Source of the DNA: JBDRKE01 sp043814315
Lineage (GTDB): Bacteria; Omnitrophota; Gorgyraeia; Gygaellales; Profunditerraquicolaceae
Direction of reading: 5' to 3'
DNA: 64,000 nucleotides
Assembly (NCBI GenBank): GCA_043814315.1
Contig: JBDRKE010000024.1
Coordinates: 9,962 to 73,961, forward strand
The position numbers were made by a program, and so were the translations under genes. Under the pieces are notes generated by a model. It made no database searches. It was not told the DNA's origin and worked only from the letters and a program-made list of their open reading frames with translations. Below, piece after piece: positions 17,282 through 25,521 of the stretch (its first letter is position 1; each line of letters starts with the position of its first letter).

Positions 17282-17781
17282 GGTTGCTCTATGAAACGAT
17301 CCTTGATTTTGCTGTATGAAAAATCTTTTAAGATGTTCCTTTTAATGCGCTCTGCGCTAGATGAGTTTCCAGAAGAATTGCTGCCGTAAACATCCCTGCC
17401 AATGGAATCCTTAAGCGCCTTTTCCTGTTCGATATAACGCTCCAAAGATTCCTGGAGCCGCTGATTCAGGAGGGGCCTTAAGTTTTCCAGATTCCTTATC
17501 GCCTCCTGGATGCAGTCCATCTGTTTTTTCTGGCTCCTCTTCTCCTGCAAAGACACAATGAGCTCATCCTGCCAGGATCTCCAGAAAAGGAAGTACTGGC
17601 GATACTGCTCTTGCCGGCTCATTTCCGCTCCCTTGTATTCTTGAGGCGCAACAATCATTTCTTCTTCAGAAATGTTTTGGCTCTTGGGTTTACGGGTAAA
17701 TTTGCGCACAAAAGCATCGCAGCCTGTTAGAGTAAACAGTAAACAGTAACTCGTAACTAGTAAAATGATTTTGGATTTCAC
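17278..17781 (-). CDS. Small predicted lipoprotein, function unknown
   Basis: A 167-residue protein starting with a GTG at 17781, whose GTGA overlaps the ligA stop. It has a lipoprotein signal: basic MKSK, hydrophobic ILLVTSYCLLFTL and a lipobox LTGC, so it should be lipid-anchored in the envelope. The remainder is polar, rich in Gln/Glu/Lys and helical (residues 50-130), without a recognised domain. The hydrophobic core of the signal peptide is encoded by a dispersed intergenic repeat (17730-17769) related to the copy next to ftsL. I do not recognise the mature protein. Confidence 0.75.
   Translation of the reverse strand: MKSKIILLVTSYCLLFTLTGCDAFVRKFTRKPKSQNISEEEMIVAPQEYKGAEMSRQEQYRQYFLFWRSWQDELIVSLQEKRSQKKQMDCIQEAIRNLENLRPLLNQRLQESLERYIEQEKALKDSIGRDVYGSNSSGNSSSAERIKRNILKDFSYSKIKDRFIEQP
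17730..17769. repeat. ACTAGTAACTCG-type repeat encoding a signal peptide
   Basis: The run AGTAAACAGTAAACAGTAAC followed by TCGTAACTAGTAAAATGA matches the repeat family found at 9557-9681. Read on the minus strand in the lipoprotein frame it gives LLVTSYCLLFTLT, the hydrophobic part of the signal peptide. Confidence 0.7.
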
Positions 17782-19772
17782 CGGATCATCTCCCTGAACT
17801 GTTTTCCATCGATAATCTTGACCCCGAATCTTTTGGCTTTATCAAGTTTTGAGCCGGGGGATTCTCCAACCACCACAAAATCAGTACTCCTGCTTACGCT
17901 GGTAGAGAGATTTCCGCCAAGTTGCCTGACCCATTCTTCGGCCTGAGAGCGGGAAAAATTCTTTAACACACCCGTAAAAACCACACGTTTGCCCGTGAAG
18001 ACGGATCTTTTTACGCCTGCCGTTGTCTCTTTGAAATTAAGGCCCACGCTCTTTAGTTTATGGATAAGCTCTCTGGTATTAGGCTGCCTAAAGAACTCCA
18101 CGACAGACGCTGCTATAACGGGTCCCACCTCATAAATAGCGTCAAAATCTTCCCATCTTGCCTTCAAAAGATTATCCATCGTCATAAACTTCTGCGCCAA
18201 TAGATACGCCCCCTTCTGACCGACGTGCCTTATGCCCAGACCATAGATAAGCCGGGAGAGCTCCTTTTTTTTACTTCTCTCAATAGCCGAAAGCAGGTTT
18301 TCCGATTTTCTTTCCTTAAATAATTCCAATTTCAAAAGATTTTCTGGGCGAAGAGAATAGATATCGGCAAAGTTTTTTACCATGCCCTTCCTGACAAGCT
18401 GCTCAACAACCGCCTCCCCCAACCCCTCGATATCCATAGCCTGGCGGCTTGCAAAATGAAGCAGCCCCCTTTCCAGCTGGGCCGGGCAACTGGGATTTAT
18501 GCAGCGATACGCCACATCCTCCTCTTTTTCTTTAAAGACTTTTGCCGGGCAGGCAGGACAGGTCCTTGGGATAACAAACGGCTTTCCCCTTTTACTTTCT
18601 ACCACTTTGACGATTTTAGGGATGACGTCTCCTGCCCTTTCTATAAGGACGCGGTCACCCACTTTAATGTTCAACCTTTTAATCTCATCGAAATTATGCA
18701 ATGTCGCATGCCTGATAATGACCCCTGCGCATTCAACGGGTTGCAATTCTGCCGTAGGGGTAATCACGCCAGTTCTGCCTACGTTGATGTTGATACGCAA
18801 CACCCTAGTGGTTGCCTGCCGCGCAGGAAACTTATACGCGACGGCCCAGCGCGGGCCCTTAAGGGTAAACCCCAGCCTTTTCTGCTGCGCGATACTGTCT
18901 ACTTTTATAACCACCCCGTCTATCTCGTAGCCTAACTTCTCCCTTTTCTCCTGCCAAGATTTGCAGCAGTCAATCGCTTCATCCAGGTCTTTGCAATGCC
19001 TGGATTCGGGGTTGGTCCGCATCCCCCATTGTCTTAAATAACCTAAGAAGGCTTGCTGGGTAGCGATAGAGGTTCCTTTGTATTCTCCCAAAGAATGGGC
19101 AAAAAAGTTCAGGCGTCTTTTTGCAACCAGATTCGTATCCAATAGTTTTAATGAACCGCTGGATGCGTTGCGCGGGTTAGCAAATAAAACCTCACCTTTT
19201 CTTTCTCTCTCTTTATTAAGCCGTTCGAAATCTTTTTTATCCATATAAACTTCGCCGCGTATCTCAATAAAATCAGGTATATCTGGGCCCAATAAGACTA
19301 AAGGGATGGCGCGCAGAGTCTTTATATTGGCCGTTACATCCTCTCCCGTTTCGCCGTCTCCGCGGGTTGCCCCGATAGTCAACCTGCCTTTTTCATAGGT
19401 AATATTTGCGCTGACACCGTCTATCTTAAGTTCCACGAAATAAGAGACCGTCTCTTGAGAATCAAGCCCCTTACGGACGCGCTCAGCCCAATCCCTTAAC
19501 TCATCAAAAGAATATGTATTATCTAGAGACAACATCTTTTGCCTGTGTTTTACGGTCCTAAAACCTTCTAAGATTCCGCCGCTGACTCTGACCGAAGGAG
19601 AATCCTTGGTTCTCAATTCAGGGTTTTTGCCTTCAAAATCTTTGAGTTTCTGCATCAAATTATCGTATTCCTTATCTGAAATCTGGGGCTGGTCTAACAC
19701 GTAATACAAATAATCGTGATGCCGAATGCGATCCCTTAATTCCTCCATCTCCTTTTTTATGTCCTTATTCAT
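17778..19772 (-). CDS. ligA: LigA, NAD-dependent DNA ligase
   Basis: Seals nicks in replication and repair using NAD+. The adenylation motif KIDG (VELKIDGVSANITY) carries the nucleotide-binding lysine. The order then is OB fold, a four-cysteine zinc finger (CPACPAKVF ... CINPSCPAQ), helix-hairpin-helix repeats (DIEGLGEAVVEQL, LIYGLGIRHVG) and a C-terminal BRCT domain (VFTGKRVVFTGVLKNFSRSQAEEW). The 664 residues are full length. The ATG at 19772 directly follows the phosphoesterase stop at 19773. Confidence 0.96.
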   Translation of the reverse strand: MNKDIKKEMEELRDRIRHHDYLYYVLDQPQISDKEYDNLMQKLKDFEGKNPELRTKDSPSVRVSGGILEGFRTVKHRQKMLSLDNTYSFDELRDWAERVRKGLDSQETVSYFVELKIDGVSANITYEKGRLTIGATRGDGETGEDVTANIKTLRAIPLVLLGPDIPDFIEIRGEVYMDKKDFERLNKERERKGEVLFANPRNASSGSLKLLDTNLVAKRRLNFFAHSLGEYKGTSIATQQAFLGYLRQWGMRTNPESRHCKDLDEAIDCCKSWQEKREKLGYEIDGVVIKVDSIAQQKRLGFTLKGPRWAVAYKFPARQATTRVLRININVGRTGVITPTAELQPVECAGVIIRHATLHNFDEIKRLNIKVGDRVLIERAGDVIPKIVKVVESKRGKPFVIPRTCPACPAKVFKEKEEDVAYRCINPSCPAQLERGLLHFASRQAMDIEGLGEAVVEQLVRKGMVKNFADIYSLRPENLLKLELFKERKSENLLSAIERSKKKELSRLIYGLGIRHVGQKGAYLLAQKFMTMDNLLKARWEDFDAIYEVGPVIAASVVEFFRQPNTRELIHKLKSVGLNFKETTAGVKRSVFTGKRVVFTGVLKNFSRSQAEEWVRQLGGNLSTSVSRSTDFVVVGESPGSKLDKAKRFGVKIIDGKQFREMIR

Positions 19773-20501
19773 TTATCTTCCCAGTAAAAGCCTGTCTCCC
19801 AGAAACCATGGCAATCCCGCATCCAAAATTTTTCTTCTTGCGTTTTCCATATCGTAGCCTACCCGCTTGATCCGGATTTCCTTCTTTCGGGAATCGTAAA
19901 TACAGTAGCTTGCCTTAGGGTTGCCGTCTCTGGGCTGGCCTACGCTTCCGACATTCACGATGTATTTATTGTGAGGCGCCATATGGACAAACCCGTCTTC
20001 TTGATAACGCACGTTTCCATGGCCATCCTTAGAGAATATGGCCGGCCTATGGGTGTGACCTATAAAACAAACGCCCGTACCAAGCAAACGGAAGGTGGCT
20101 TCAGCATCAGAAGTGTCAAACAGATAAAGAAAATCAGCGGGGTCATTCAACGTGCCATGAACCAGAGTCAAGTCTTCATTCTCATAGACTAATTTTAAGG
20201 ATTGCAACAAAGATCGGTTCTTATCCGTTAAAGACCTTATGGTCCAAGACATGGCCTGGACAGCCAGGGGATTAAAATAATTTAGAGAAAATAAATTGAC
20301 CGCTGCCCGATCGTGATTCCCTGCCACTATAGTAAGCGCTAGATTTAGTATTAGCTCGATGCATTCGTTGGGGTTCGCCGCATAACCCACCAGGTCACCA
20401 CAGCAAAGATAACTATCGATATCTTCTTTTTTAAAGGCCTCAAGAACCGCTTCGAGCGCCTCCCCATTGGAGTGGATATCGGAGAAGATTGCGTAACGCA
20501 T
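19773..20501 (-). CDS. Metallophosphoesterase (YfcE/MJ0936-like)
   Basis: Calcineurin-like phosphoesterase with the standard metal and substrate motifs DIHSN, GDLVGYAANP, GNHDRA, VHGTL and GHTHRP, ending VNVGSVGQPRDGNP. This class hydrolyses phosphodiesters of small molecules in the cytoplasm; the substrate is not predictable. The ATG at 20501 is preferred to a TTG three codons upstream because it places DIHSN at the usual distance from the N-terminus. It is in the acyP-ligA run. Confidence 0.88.
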   Translation of the reverse strand: MRYAIFSDIHSNGEALEAVLEAFKKEDIDSYLCCGDLVGYAANPNECIELILNLALTIVAGNHDRAAVNLFSLNYFNPLAVQAMSWTIRSLTDKNRSLLQSLKLVYENEDLTLVHGTLNDPADFLYLFDTSDAEATFRLLGTGVCFIGHTHRPAIFSKDGHGNVRYQEDGFVHMAPHNKYIVNVGSVGQPRDGNPKASYCIYDSRKKEIRIKRVGYDMENARRKILDAGLPWFLGDRLLLGR

Positions 20502-20523
20502 AAAATGCAATTCCGGGTGAAGG

Positions 20524-20796
20524 TCAAAACTTTATCCGGAAGTCTTTAAACTTACCGGTGGCTTCCTTGCGCTCTATATCCGTATCTTGAATAGTGCGGG
20601 AAAAATGCTTGCGGATTCTATCCAGAAAATCTTTCAGGACGTCTTCCTCTGCCTCAGCTTCAACCTCCACTCTCCCATCGTCTAAATTCTTGGCCCACCC
20701 GTTAACCCCTAGATTATCGGCGATGCTTTTCGCCATAAACCTAAAACCCACACCTTGCACCTGGCCCCTATAGTAAACATGAATTTGTTGTTTCAT
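20524..20796 (-). CDS. acyP: Acylphosphatase
   Basis: Small enzyme hydrolysing carboxyl-phosphate bonds. The 90-residue protein contains the family signature YRGQVQGVGFRFMAKSIADNLGVNGWAKNLDDGRVEVEAE, split here over the phosphate loop with its Arg and the catalytic Asn in KNL. The ATG at 20796 is chosen because it gives the standard length and is preceded by GAGGAG. It is the first protein gene after tRNA-Pro. Confidence 0.92.
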   Translation of the reverse strand: MKQQIHVYYRGQVQGVGFRFMAKSIADNLGVNGWAKNLDDGRVEVEAEAEEDVLKDFLDRIRKHFSRTIQDTDIERKEATGKFKDFRIKF

Positions 20797-20881
20797 GTAA
20801 AAACTGCTCCTCGTTGCATATCCTCTTTTGCTATGGCAACTCGGAATCAAATTCGCCTATCATTCAAGACACAGACGAATT

Positions 20882-20959
20882 TGGTCGGGGCGGACAGACT
20901 TGAACTGTCGACCTCAGCGTCCCGAACGCTGCGCTCTAGCCAAACTGAGCCACGCCCCG
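20882..20959 (-). tRNA. tRNA-Pro (anticodon CGG)
   Basis: The cloverleaf is complete: acceptor CGGGGCG/CGCCCCG, D arm GCTC/GAGC, anticodon stem CAGCG/CGCTG with loop TTCGGGA (anticodon CGG), T arm GACAG/CTGTC with TTCAAGT, discriminator A and an encoded CCA end (20884-20882). The proline codon read is CCG. Confidence 0.95.
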
Positions 20960-21201
20960 ATTTTCAAGCTATTCCTTATCGGAAAATCGTACTACCGCAC
21001 TATCCGTAGCCGGAGTACATTCCAAGTCAAAATGTCTTTTTCGCAACGGAAGCTGAAATTCGACAAAGTACCTTCTTACAATCTTAAGCGGCGAGGGGCA
21101 TCTTGGCGCGTGGTGAAATCCTCCGAAGTGCGCCAAAACTATAACCTCAGATAAATGGAGCCAAGAGACAGACTATTCTTTTCTTAAGCTCAACAACGTG
21201 A
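20960..21201. other. Intergenic stretch upstream of tRNA-Pro, no gene seen
   Basis: About 240 bp between the truncated DUF72 frame and the tRNA. I see no convincing ORF, promoter or hairpin. On the minus strand one frame (about 21080-20975) runs RRYFVEFQLPLRKRHF without stops for some 35 codons, but it has no start and no recognised match. Together with the broken DUF72 gene it may be decayed coding DNA. Confidence 0.4.
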
Positions 21202-21471
21202 TCAATAAATAGCCTTACTTCTTTTTTTTAACTTTTTTATGTACGTGATAAACCTGGGGCCTTTGGCTATGAAATGAAAATCCTCAGGCGTTCTCTTATG
21301 CCAATCCTGAAAAGTCTTTTTCTGGAGCAAGCGATAGAACGTTACGTTTAACTCTACTGAATTGAAGAAGTTAGCGCAGTATTCAAGCCACCTTTTTTGG
21401 CTCATGCTAACAGGATAGAATACTCCCTTTGCCCAATGCGGGTAATTCAAGCCGTTTGTACAGATGAACAA
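21202..21471 (-). pseudogene. DUF72 protein, N-terminal fragment
   Basis: The 89-codon frame contains the recognisable DUF72 beginning: NGLNYPHWAKGVFYP, KRWLEYCANFFNSVELNVTFYRLLQKKTFQDWHKRTPEDFHFIAKGPRFITYIKKLK in the family order (WxYxxWxGxFYP, then the FNxVExNxTFYR block). Intact members have roughly 230-280 residues, so about two thirds are missing. No continuation is visible in any frame downstream before the tRNA. The only start is a TTG and the usual IGTSGW start is altered to ICTNGL. I read it as a decayed gene. Confidence 0.75.
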
Positions 21472-21530
21472 CCGAGTCCTATTTTATTAGTATAACAGAA
21501 ATTTAAAAACACGCAACGATTTGATATGGC

Positions 21531-22103
21531 CTAAATTAGATTTTTCTTGGTAAGGATATCGAATTCGATGTTAACTTTATCGGAAGGGCCTTTAAACTTA
21601 AGCGTGGTATTTTTAAGCGTATGCGCAATGACATAGATACTAAAAGTACTGGCTTTAATATTTGCGACCGTAAAGCTGATGCCATCCACCGCAATAGAGC
21701 CTTTGGGTAAAATAGTATTCATAAACGGCAAAGGGATGGCGATTTCAAAACAGAGGTTGTTGTTTATATAATTTTTCCTGCGGATTGTGCCCAGGCAGTC
21801 CGCGTGTCCCGTGACGAAATGGCCACAGATCCTATCCCCCATCTTTAAACTACGCTCAAGATTGACTTCATCCGAAATCCTCAAAAACCTTAAATTCGTT
21901 ACTTTCAGGGTTTCCGGGATAATCTCAAAAGTCAAGGCTGGTTCTTTTTTTATAACCGTAAGGCAAACACCATTAACCGACAGGCTATCGCCTATCTTGA
22001 TGTCCTCTTGCACTTTTTTTGTTTTTATTTCAATAAGCGTGGATTTATCGCGCGGCAAGATGCTTTTAACTTCGCCTAATTCTTCAATGATACCTGTAAA
22101 CAT
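21531..22103 (-). CDS. ribE: RibE, riboflavin synthase alpha chain
   Basis: Dismutates two 6,7-dimethyl-8-ribityllumazines into riboflavin and an aminopyrimidinedione. Two lumazine-binding repeats are visible: MFTGIIEELGEVKSI ... LSVNGVCLTV and MGDRICGHFVTGHADCLGTI ... VDGISFTVANI. The ATG at 22103 gives the conserved MFTGIIEE start and 190 residues. No Shine-Dalgarno is seen; the ATG directly follows the end of a hairpin element (GCACTCACTT) that fills the whole gap to ribD. Last gene of the riboflavin operon. Confidence 0.95.
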   Translation of the reverse strand: MFTGIIEELGEVKSILPRDKSTLIEIKTKKVQEDIKIGDSLSVNGVCLTVIKKEPALTFEIIPETLKVTNLRFLRISDEVNLERSLKMGDRICGHFVTGHADCLGTIRRKNYINNNLCFEIAIPLPFMNTILPKGSIAVDGISFTVANIKASTFSIYVIAHTLKNTTLKFKGPSDKVNIEFDILTKKNLI

Positions 22104-22313
22104 AAGTGAGTGCACAATTTATAGAACGCAATCTTTCGCTTCGTTCAGGATTATCCTAAGAAACGAAATGCCGAAGGATGAAGTGAACATATATTGTATG
22201 CTCGAACTTACCCCCCACCACTTTCATTATAGAGTAAGCTAAATAAGAAAGTGGTGGGGGGTCAAATTCAGACATACAACTTACGTCATTTCATTCCGTA
22301 AGTTGTGTCTTCA
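22104..22313 (-). repeat. Stop-to-start hairpin element between ribD and ribE
   Basis: Three modules in order. The stop module at about 22268-22317 (ACAACTTACG ... CCGTAAGTTGT) contains the ribD stop codon TGA. The G6 module at 22210-22262 has arms ACCCCCCACCACTTTC and its complement. The start module at 22104-22205 has an outer stem TGCACAATTTATA/TATATTGTATGC around an inner CGAAGCGAAAG-type repeat and abuts the ribE ATG. The same architecture is found in the mraZ leader and, without the G6 module, between ribH and nusB. Confidence 0.8.
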
Positions 22314-23402
22314 TTTAACGTGCCCCTCTATTAAGAAATCTTCCCCGGACCTTCGCCATCGGACGTCCTTTAATTTTATGATTTTATCGATGCGCTCGAC
22401 ACCTTTGCCCATCACCGAGCTTATCGCTTCTTTGCCGCCGATGATCTTGGGGCTGATAAAAAATAATGCCTTATCAACAAGCCCCTCATCAAATAGCGAA
22501 CCGATCAAGGTTCCGCCGCCCTCTACCAATACACTCATTATCTCCAGCTGCGCTAACTTTTTCATCATATCCTTAAGATTCACCTGACCTTCCTTCTCTT
22601 TGACTTCTAAAATCCTTGCTTTCTCTGAAAGCATCTTTCTGTTCTCTGTTTCCTGGCCAGGCCGGGAGGACAAAGTAACGATGATAACTTGTTTTTTAGT
22701 TGCGAATATGTTAGCATTCTGAGGGGTACTCAACCGGCTATCCACGATGATTTTAATGGGTTGTTTTGATGAAAACCAGGCATCCAGTTTGGGGTTATCC
22801 CGCAATACGGTATTGACGCCAACCATGATAGCATCATAATCCTGACGCAGGCGATGTGCCACAGATCGCGATTTGTCAGAGGTAATCCATTTAGAATCTC
22901 CTCGCGAAGTAGCGATCTTACCGTCTATGGATTCGGCAACTTTTACCGTAACAAAAGGCATTCTTTTCAAGATATATTTGATAAAGGCCTCGTTGAGCTT
23001 TCTTAATTTGTCTTCTAAAACCCCTGCATGAACCTTTATTTTATGCTGCTTGATAATATGAATACCTTTGCCGTTATTTAAGGGATTAGGATCCACCATG
23101 CCCACGATGACCTCCTTGAGCCCACTCTTAATGATTCTATCCACGCAGGGAGGAGTTCTGCCGAAATGGGTGCAGGGTTCTAAGGTCACATACAGTGTCG
23201 CATCCTTTGAAAGCTCTCCTGCCTTATCGAGCGCAACGGCCTCGGCATGGCTCATGCCGCACTTTTGATGGAAGCCTTTGCCTATGATCTTGCCGTTCTT
23301 CACCACCACGGCCCCGACCATAGGGTTAGGAGAAGTTCGCCCCTTTGCCTTTAAGGCCAATTTCATAGCGATATTCATGTAATATTCGTGATTCTTCTTC
23401 AT
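22311..23402 (-). CDS. ribD: RibD, bifunctional deaminase/reductase
   Basis: Performs the deamination and reduction steps converting the GTP cyclohydrolase II product into 5-amino-6-ribitylaminouracil phosphate. The N-terminal deaminase has the zinc ligands HAEAVAL and PCTHFGRTPPCVD; the C-terminal reductase has VKVAESIDGKIAT, WITSDKSR, IMVGVNTVLRDNP and the NADPH loop VEGGGTLIGSLFDEGLVD. The ATG at 23402 overlaps the PHP-gene stop (ATGA). The stop codon lies inside a repeat module (TAAATGAAGAC). Confidence 0.95.
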   Translation of the reverse strand: MKKNHEYYMNIAMKLALKAKGRTSPNPMVGAVVVKNGKIIGKGFHQKCGMSHAEAVALDKAGELSKDATLYVTLEPCTHFGRTPPCVDRIIKSGLKEVIVGMVDPNPLNNGKGIHIIKQHKIKVHAGVLEDKLRKLNEAFIKYILKRMPFVTVKVAESIDGKIATSRGDSKWITSDKSRSVAHRLRQDYDAIMVGVNTVLRDNPKLDAWFSSKQPIKIIVDSRLSTPQNANIFATKKQVIIVTLSSRPGQETENRKMLSEKARILEVKEKEGQVNLKDMMKKLAQLEIMSVLVEGGGTLIGSLFDEGLVDKALFFISPKIIGGKEAISSVMGKGVERIDKIIKLKDVRWRRSGEDFLIEGHVK

Positions 23403-24223
23403 CGGCACTTATCTTTAGCTCGCTTTAAATTCTCTACCAGTTCATAGGGTATTTTCATGGAGCCGATCTTAACCTCTGACTTGGCATTTCCGTGGCAATC
23501 CGAACCCCCCGTGACTAATAAATTATTCTTCCCGGCTAACTCAAGATAAAAATTTACCATCGACTGAGAATGTTCGGGATAATAGGCCTCTAAGCCCCTA
23601 AGGCCGTATTCTATAAATTTGAGAATAATATCGTCGTTATGAATCGTGTAGGGGTGCGCCAATATGGAAATACCACCCGTGTCTGCGATCAATTTTATCG
23701 CATCCCTCGGCGACAATTTAAAACCCAAAGTATAAGCAGGGCCCTTATCTCCGATATATTTCTGGAATGCTTCATAGATGTTTTCCACAATACCCTCTTT
23801 GACCATAGCCCGTGCCACGTGCAATCTTCCCACGGTTCCCTGACCGGCGATATCAAATACGGTCTTGGGGTTCAGGTCAATGCCTACAGCCTTAAGCTTA
23901 TCTACTATTTTATAGATACGCTCAATACGATTCTTTTTTAAAGCATCTAAATTTTGTTTCAACTCTTTGTTTTTATAATCTATCAGATATCCTAAGATGT
24001 GTACTTCGACGTCATCATAATCGCAACTCACTTCTATCCCCGGCAAAACCTCGATATCATGCTCCTTGGCTATTGCTATAACGGGTTGCAGCCCTTCCAC
24101 CGTATCGTGGTCAACCACGGCAATAGCAGAAAGGCCGGCCTTCCTGCTTTCGAAAACCAGCTGCGCAGGCGTGTACGTACCATCGGAATAAATCGTATGT
24201 AAATGGAGATCTGCGAATTTCAT
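23399..24223 (-). CDS. PHP-domain phosphoesterase (TrpH/RNase AM-like)
   Basis: A 274-residue PHP metalloenzyme with all four motifs: DLHLHTIYSDGTYTP, VDHDTVEGL, GIEVSCDYDDVEVHILGYLID, AHPYTIH and GGSDCHG. Relatives hydrolyse 3',5'-nucleoside bisphosphates or trim rRNA 5' ends. Its location between nusB and ribD, with an ATGA overlap into ribD, may only reflect operon packing. The substrate cannot be assigned from sequence. Confidence 0.88.
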   Translation of the reverse strand: MKFADLHLHTIYSDGTYTPAQLVFESRKAGLSAIAVVDHDTVEGLQPVIAIAKEHDIEVLPGIEVSCDYDDVEVHILGYLIDYKNKELKQNLDALKKNRIERIYKIVDKLKAVGIDLNPKTVFDIAGQGTVGRLHVARAMVKEGIVENIYEAFQKYIGDKGPAYTLGFKLSPRDAIKLIADTGGISILAHPYTIHNDDIILKFIEYGLRGLEAYYPEHSQSMVNFYLELAGKNNLLVTGGSDCHGNAKSEVKIGSMKIPYELVENLKRAKDKCR

Positions 24224-24244
24224 GAATAATAAAGGTTAGCTATC

Positions 24245-24661
24245 TTATTTATCCTTCTCCAGCTTTATCTTGTCCAGTATAGCATTAACGAATTTTCCGG
24301 CTTCGGGGTCCGAATATTTCTTGGCTAGCTCTACAGCCTCATTAATAGAAACTTTGGGAGGGATATCCTCGCGAAACAGAAGCTCAAAACAACTCATTCT
24401 TAATATATTCCTATCGACTACGGCCATACGATCCAATTGCCAATTCGTAGCGTATTGAGAGATTTTTTCGTCAATGATTTCCAGATTTTGTATCACGCCG
24501 AGGACCAGCTCTGTCGTAAAAGTTTTTAAATCTTGGACGATTGCCTCATCCGCATGCGACTCCCAAAAGCTATCCAAAGCCATATCGCCGGTATCGTGGG
24601 CGACATCCACCTGATACAGGATCTGTAACGCAAATTCTCTGGCCCGTGTGCGTTTACGCAT
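24245..24661 (-). CDS. nusB: NusB, transcription antitermination factor
   Basis: RNA-binding protein that joins NusE (S10) on boxA of rRNA transcripts. The 138-residue all-helical protein begins RKRTRAREFALQILYQVDVAHDTG and ends with the conserved PPKVSINEAVELAKKYSDPEAGKFVNAILDKI, split over SINEAVELAK and FVNAILDKI. The common ribH-nusB neighbourhood is kept. The ATG directly follows a hairpin module (CAAGCGCTCATTAA) with no Shine-Dalgarno. Confidence 0.95.
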   Translation of the reverse strand: MRKRTRAREFALQILYQVDVAHDTGDMALDSFWESHADEAIVQDLKTFTTELVLGVIQNLEIIDEKISQYATNWQLDRMAVVDRNILRMSCFELLFREDIPPKVSINEAVELAKKYSDPEAGKFVNAILDKIKLEKDK

Positions 24662-24808
24662 TTAATGAGCGCTTGACTTACGAACATGCGAGTAAGTCAA
24701 TGCGCGAATTAAGTTCGGACATAAATTTATGTTCACTTGCCGCAGAAGCGGCACACCGGCTGTTCCGATACAGCCGGGTGCTCGTTCCGTAAGTTTAGTC
24801 CTCACTTA
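24662..24808 (-). repeat. Stop-to-start hairpin element between ribH and nusB
   Basis: The whole gap is repeat. The stop module 24711-24808 begins with the ribH stop codon (TAAGTGAGGAC), pairs with GTCCGAACTTA, and encloses AAACTTACGG/CATAAATTT arms plus GC hairpins (CCGGCTG ... CAGCCGG; CCGC ... GCGG). The start module 24663-24711 is GCGCTTGACTTAC paired with GTAAGTCAATGCGC and ends against the nusB ATG. The G6 module present in the ribD-ribE copy is absent. Confidence 0.85.
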
Positions 24809-25273
24809 TTTCAACTGGCTGAAGAGATTAGCCATTTCAATCGCAGATAAAGCCGCATCTCTTCCTTTGTTGCCGTCTTTTGTCCCTGCGCGCTCAATAG
24901 CCTGCTCAATCGTATCAGCTGTAATGACGCCAAAGATGACCGGACAACCTGATTCCTGGGAGACCTTGGCAACGCCTTTTGCGACCTCTGAAGCGATGTA
25001 ATCAAAATGCGGGGTTGCGCCTCGTATGACCGTCCCTAAACAGATAAGAGCATCATATGATTTTGCACGGGCTAATCTCGAAGCAACGCTGGGGATTTCA
25101 AAGGCCCCCGGCACCCAGGTGACCGCGATGTCCGCATCCAGAGCGCCGTGCCTAACCAGCGTGTCGATGCAGCCAGAGATCAGCTCTTTGGTGACAAAAT
25201 CATTGAAACGCGAAGCTACAATGCCAAATTTCTTACCTTTGGCAATCAAAGTCCCTTCAATTATTTTTGCCAT
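24806..25273 (-). CDS. ribH: RibH, lumazine synthase
   Basis: Condenses 5-amino-6-ribitylaminouracil with 3,4-dihydroxy-2-butanone 4-phosphate. The 155-residue protein has the family motifs FGIVASRFNDFVTKELI, VTWVPGAFEIP, CLGTVIRGATPHFDYI and PVIFGVITADTIEQA, all in the expected order. The ATG at 25273 has a strong Shine-Dalgarno (GAGGAGG, 6 nt). Its TAA stop is the first triplet of the hairpin element that runs to nusB. Confidence 0.96.
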   Translation of the reverse strand: MAKIIEGTLIAKGKKFGIVASRFNDFVTKELISGCIDTLVRHGALDADIAVTWVPGAFEIPSVASRLARAKSYDALICLGTVIRGATPHFDYIASEVAKGVAKVSQESGCPVIFGVITADTIEQAIERAGTKDGNKGRDAALSAIEMANLFSQLK

Positions 25274-25521
25274 TTTGACCTCCTCGCATAATCTTCACGT
25301 ATAACAGTGGATTATACGTGATTACAGTGATTTTAAGATAGATTAAAGCGATTAAGCATTAATCGCTTTGCTTGACAACCCTTATCATGGTTCCGGCTTG
25401 ATATTGTTTTCTGCATCATAGCCTCATTTGGCCTCTTTTATGGCGCAAAACTCCTTTCTTTATCACTGGAATCTCCCCTTTAATTTCTGAAATCATAGGC
25501 AAGCATTAGTGTATGCCTTTG
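25274..25521. other. Gap between ribBA and ribH, hairpins but no gene
   Basis: A 248-bp spacer inside the riboflavin operon. Two hairpins stand out: CACGTATAA/TTATACGTG with a 7-nt loop (25298-25322), close upstream of the ribH Shine-Dalgarno, and AAAGCGATTAA/TTAATCGCTTT (25343-25370). A TATAAT hexamer lies in the first hairpin without a good -35. I see no terminator T-run and no credible coding frame. Confidence 0.6.

Noticed and set aside
18456..18935. Plus-strand frames of 143 and 159 codons opposite ligA
   Set aside because: Both are antisense shadows of the ligA zinc-finger and OB region; no recognisable domain.
25280..25420. A 27-codon minus-strand frame (MQKTISSRNHDKG...) between ribBA and ribH with GAGG upstream
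   Set aside because: Too short, crosses a hairpin and has no known pattern. It could be a leader peptide, but nothing supports this.
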